From Clostridia bacterium (GTDB lineage Bacteria > Bacillota > Clostridia > Christensenellales > CALWSW01), in assembly GCA_019421925.1 (NCBI GenBank), contig JAHZEH010000066.1, positions 2,307 through 8,600 of the forward strand: a DNA stretch of 6,294 nt, given 5' to 3'. Each line of letters opens with the position of its first letter. The first letter of the stretch is position 1. The notes under the pieces were generated by a model. It did not search any database and was not told where the DNA came from. It saw only the letters and a program-made list of their open reading frames with translations. The translations under genes and the position numbers were made by a program. Positions 4,969 through 6,294 of this stretch are shown here, in pieces.

Positions 4969-5742
4969 ATGCTGCCCAACAAAGTCGAAATCTGCGGGGT
5001 TGATACGTCCAAGCTGCCCATGCTGAACAATGATGAGATGAACGAACTGATGCGGCGGGTCAAAGAGGGGGACAAGACGGCCCGGGAGGAGTTCATCCAC
5101 GGGAACCTCCGGCTGGTGCTCTCTGTCATTCAGCGCTTCAACACCCGTGGAGAACAGGTGGACGATATTTTTCAGGTGGGGTGCATCGGCCTCATCAAGG
5201 CGCTGGATAACTTCGATCTGAGCCACGGGGTGCGCTTCAGCACCTACGCGGTGCCCATGATTATCGGCGAGGTGCGCCGGTATCTGCGGGACAACAACAG
5301 CATCCGGGTCAGCCGCTCCCTGCGTGACACGGCCTACAAGGCTCTCCAGGTACGTAGCCGCCTGATGAATGAGAACATGAAGGAGCCCACCATGGCCCAG
5401 ATTGCCAAGGAACTGGACATGAAGGAGGAGGATGTGGTCTTTGCGCTCGACGCCATTCAGGACCCGGGCTCCCTCTTCGAGCCGGTATATCACGACGGGA
5501 GCGACGCCATCTACGTGATGGACCAGGTGGGGGATCACAGCGAATCGGAGGAAAAGTGGATTTATAACCTGGCCATCTCCGAAGGCATGAACCGGCTTAA
5601 CGAGCGGGAAAAAAAGATCCTCAAAATGCGCTTTATGGACGGCAGGACGCAGATGGAGGTTGCCGGAGAGATCGGTATTTCCCAGGCTCAGGTATCCCGG
5701 CTGGAAAAAAGCGCGCTCAAACATATGCAAAAATATATTTAA
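4969..5742 (+). CDS. sigG: RNA polymerase sporulation sigma factor sigma-G
   Basis: Forespore-specific sigma factor that directs late forespore genes such as those for small acid-soluble proteins and germination. The 257-residue protein, against about 260 in B. subtilis, carries the sigma-G signature NKVEICGVDTSKLP at 4-17. Region 2 spans about 38-108 (GNLRLVLSVIQRFNTRGEQV, FQVGCIGLIKALDNFDL, FSTYAVPMIIGEVRRYLRDN), then SIRVSRSLRDTAYKALQVR at 111-129. Region 3 is about 130-190 (FALDAIQDPGSLFEPVYHDG), and the region 4 helix-turn-helix is TQMEVAGEIGISQAQVSRLE at 227-246. ATG 4969 has GGAGGGG six bases upstream and puts NKVEICG three residues from the start, as in Bacillus. The in-frame GTG at 4954 overlaps the ribosome binding site and is rejected. 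The gene lies 142 bases after sigE, the classic Firmicutes order. H44 occupies the position of N45 in B. subtilis sigma-G. Confidence 0.97.
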   Translation: MLPNKVEICGVDTSKLPMLNNDEMNELMRRVKEGDKTAREEFIHGNLRLVLSVIQRFNTRGEQVDDIFQVGCIGLIKALDNFDLSHGVRFSTYAVPMIIGEVRRYLRDNNSIRVSRSLRDTAYKALQVRSRLMNENMKEPTMAQIAKELDMKEEDVVFALDAIQDPGSLFEPVYHDGSDAIYVMDQVGDHSESEEKWIYNLAISEGMNRLNEREKKILKMRFMDGRTQMEVAGEIGISQAQVSRLEKSALKHMQKYI

Positions 5743-5759
5743 CCGCCCTGCGCATTCTG

Positions 5760-5788
5760 ATCTCCGCTGCACCCAGCGGGGATTTTTT
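5760..5788 (+). terminator. Rho-independent terminator after sigG
   Basis: A 9-bp stem with one G-T wobble (5760-5768 with 5775-5783) closes on a six-base loop and is followed by T at 5783-5788. It starts 17 bases after the sigG stop codon and separates sigG from the yqfCD pair. Confidence 0.85.
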
Positions 5789-5826
5789 AATTGGCCGCGG
5801 CATATATCTACAGGGGAGGTGCCGGG

Positions 5827-6114
5827 ATGAAAAAGAAATCTGCCAAAGTGCGCAGCACAGTGACCAAGGCATTGGATCTTCCTGGCGACATCCTGCTGGA
5901 TCAGCCGCGCCTTGTGCTCGATGGGTTTCATGCGCTCCACATGGAGAACCATAAGGGGATCACAGAATACAGCGGCGAACGTCTCTGCATGAAAGTCCAG
6001 GGCGGCTCAGTTTGTATCACGGGGCGGAACCTGGTTCTCAAGGAACTGGGATTTGGCCAAATTGCTTTGTCAGGCCGGATTTTCTCCGTGGAATGGAAGG
6101 AGGCGGGCCGATGA
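5827..6114 (+). CDS. yqfC: Sporulation protein YqfC (YabP/YqfC family)
   Basis: A 95-residue protein of the YabP/YqfC family, close to the B. subtilis length. Family features are KALDLPGDILLDQPRLVLDG at 14-33, MENHKGITEYSGE at 39-51, and ITGRNLVLKEL at 64-74, followed by short beta strands to the end. In B. subtilis, yqfC and yqfD form a sigma-E-controlled pair needed for efficient sporulation; the biochemical role is not settled. No signal peptide or membrane segment is visible. ATG 5827 follows GGGGAGG (5813-5819) by seven bases. The frame extends upstream to 5791, but the family N terminus and the ribosome binding site fix the start at 5827. The stop overlaps the yqfD start (ATGA), so the two are translationally coupled. 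Only 38 bases lie between the sigG terminator and this ATG. Confidence 0.9.
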   Translation: MKKKSAKVRSTVTKALDLPGDILLDQPRLVLDGFHALHMENHKGITEYSGERLCMKVQGGSVCITGRNLVLKELGFGQIALSGRIFSVEWKEAGR

Positions 6115-6294
6115 GAGCATCGCTGTGGAATTATGCGCGCGGATATGTTAAGATACAAGTCAAAGGAGTCTCTCCGGCCAAAGTGATCCGTCAGGCCCAG
6201 AGCAGCGGAATCCTCTTCTGGGACGCCGAGGTGGACGGGGAGGGTGCTTTCACCGCCAAAATGACGGTGCGCGGCTATAAGGTGTTAAGAGAAC
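6111..6294 (+). CDS. yqfD: Sporulation protein YqfD, 5' part only
   Basis: ATG 6111 overlaps the yqfC stop by four bases (ATGA) and has AAGGAGG at 6097-6103, seven bases upstream. The 61 visible residues match the N-terminal soluble domain of YqfD: WNYARGYVKIQVKG, then SPAKVIRQAQSSGILFWDAE and a second strand pair (AFTAKMTVRGYKVLRE). Family members continue with a membrane segment and an extracytoplasmic domain, which would lie beyond the window. In B. subtilis it acts with YqfC in the mother cell during sporulation. The gene is cut by the window edge, not by a mutation. Confidence 0.9.
   Translation, partial: MRASLWNYARGYVKIQVKGVSPAKVIRQAQSSGILFWDAEVDGEGAFTAKMTVRGYKVLRE

Noticed and set aside
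4936..5952. 338-codon open frame on the - strand over sigG
   Set aside because: It is antisense to a textbook sigma-G gene, runs through its terminator and into yqfC, has no family-like motifs, and is explained by GC-rich third positions.

Overview
The window looks like the chromosome of a spore-forming, fairly GC-rich member of the Clostridia, most like the Oscillospiraceae. The main reasons are a spoIIGA-sigE-sigG cluster followed by yqfC-yqfD, strong purine-rich ribosome binding sites, and Firmicutes-type housekeeping proteins. All supported genes are on the + strand. The family level is an inference, not something the sequence proves.

Left part (1-2067): the 3' end of a gene for a large extracellular protein with bacterial Ig-like (BIG2) domains ends in a strong terminator. 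A sigma-A promoter overlaps that terminator and leads into a family 4 uracil-DNA glycosylase (4Fe-4S). After it comes a small Nudix-fold protein whose Nudix box has lost most catalytic residues.

Middle (1995-3153): yebC, the TACO1/YebC-family translation or transcription factor, has its own promoter. Downstream, 31 bases past yebC, lies what I read as a decayed gene for a stand-alone TfoX C-terminal-domain protein. It has a good ribosome binding site and start codon, then a frame change after about five codons, a short internal deletion, a second frame change and a nonsense codon. A strong terminator closes this unit.

Right part (3154-6294): the sporulation locus. spoIIGA (membrane aspartic protease) and sigE (pro-sigma-E with N-terminal pro-sequence) form the spoIIG operon, behind a promoter with two Spo0A-box-like sequences. 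sigG follows after 142 bases. Just ahead of it are a sigma-F/sigma-G-type promoter and a 10-bp stem that would hide the sigG ribosome binding site in read-through RNA from spoIIG. RNA started at the local promoter would lack the 5' arm of that stem. This would confine sigma-G synthesis to the forespore, as in the mechanism described for Bacillus subtilis. A terminator then separates sigG from yqfC and yqfD, two sporulation genes that overlap at ATGA; yqfD runs off the window.

How the genes work together: Spo0A would switch on spoIIG; SpoIIGA would cut pro-sigma-E in the mother cell; sigma-F in the forespore would switch on sigG; and yqfCD are, by analogy with B. subtilis, sigma-E targets. The most interesting items are the sigG leader hairpin, the unannotated TfoX-C remnant and the degenerate Nudix box. 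I did not find a wholly new system.
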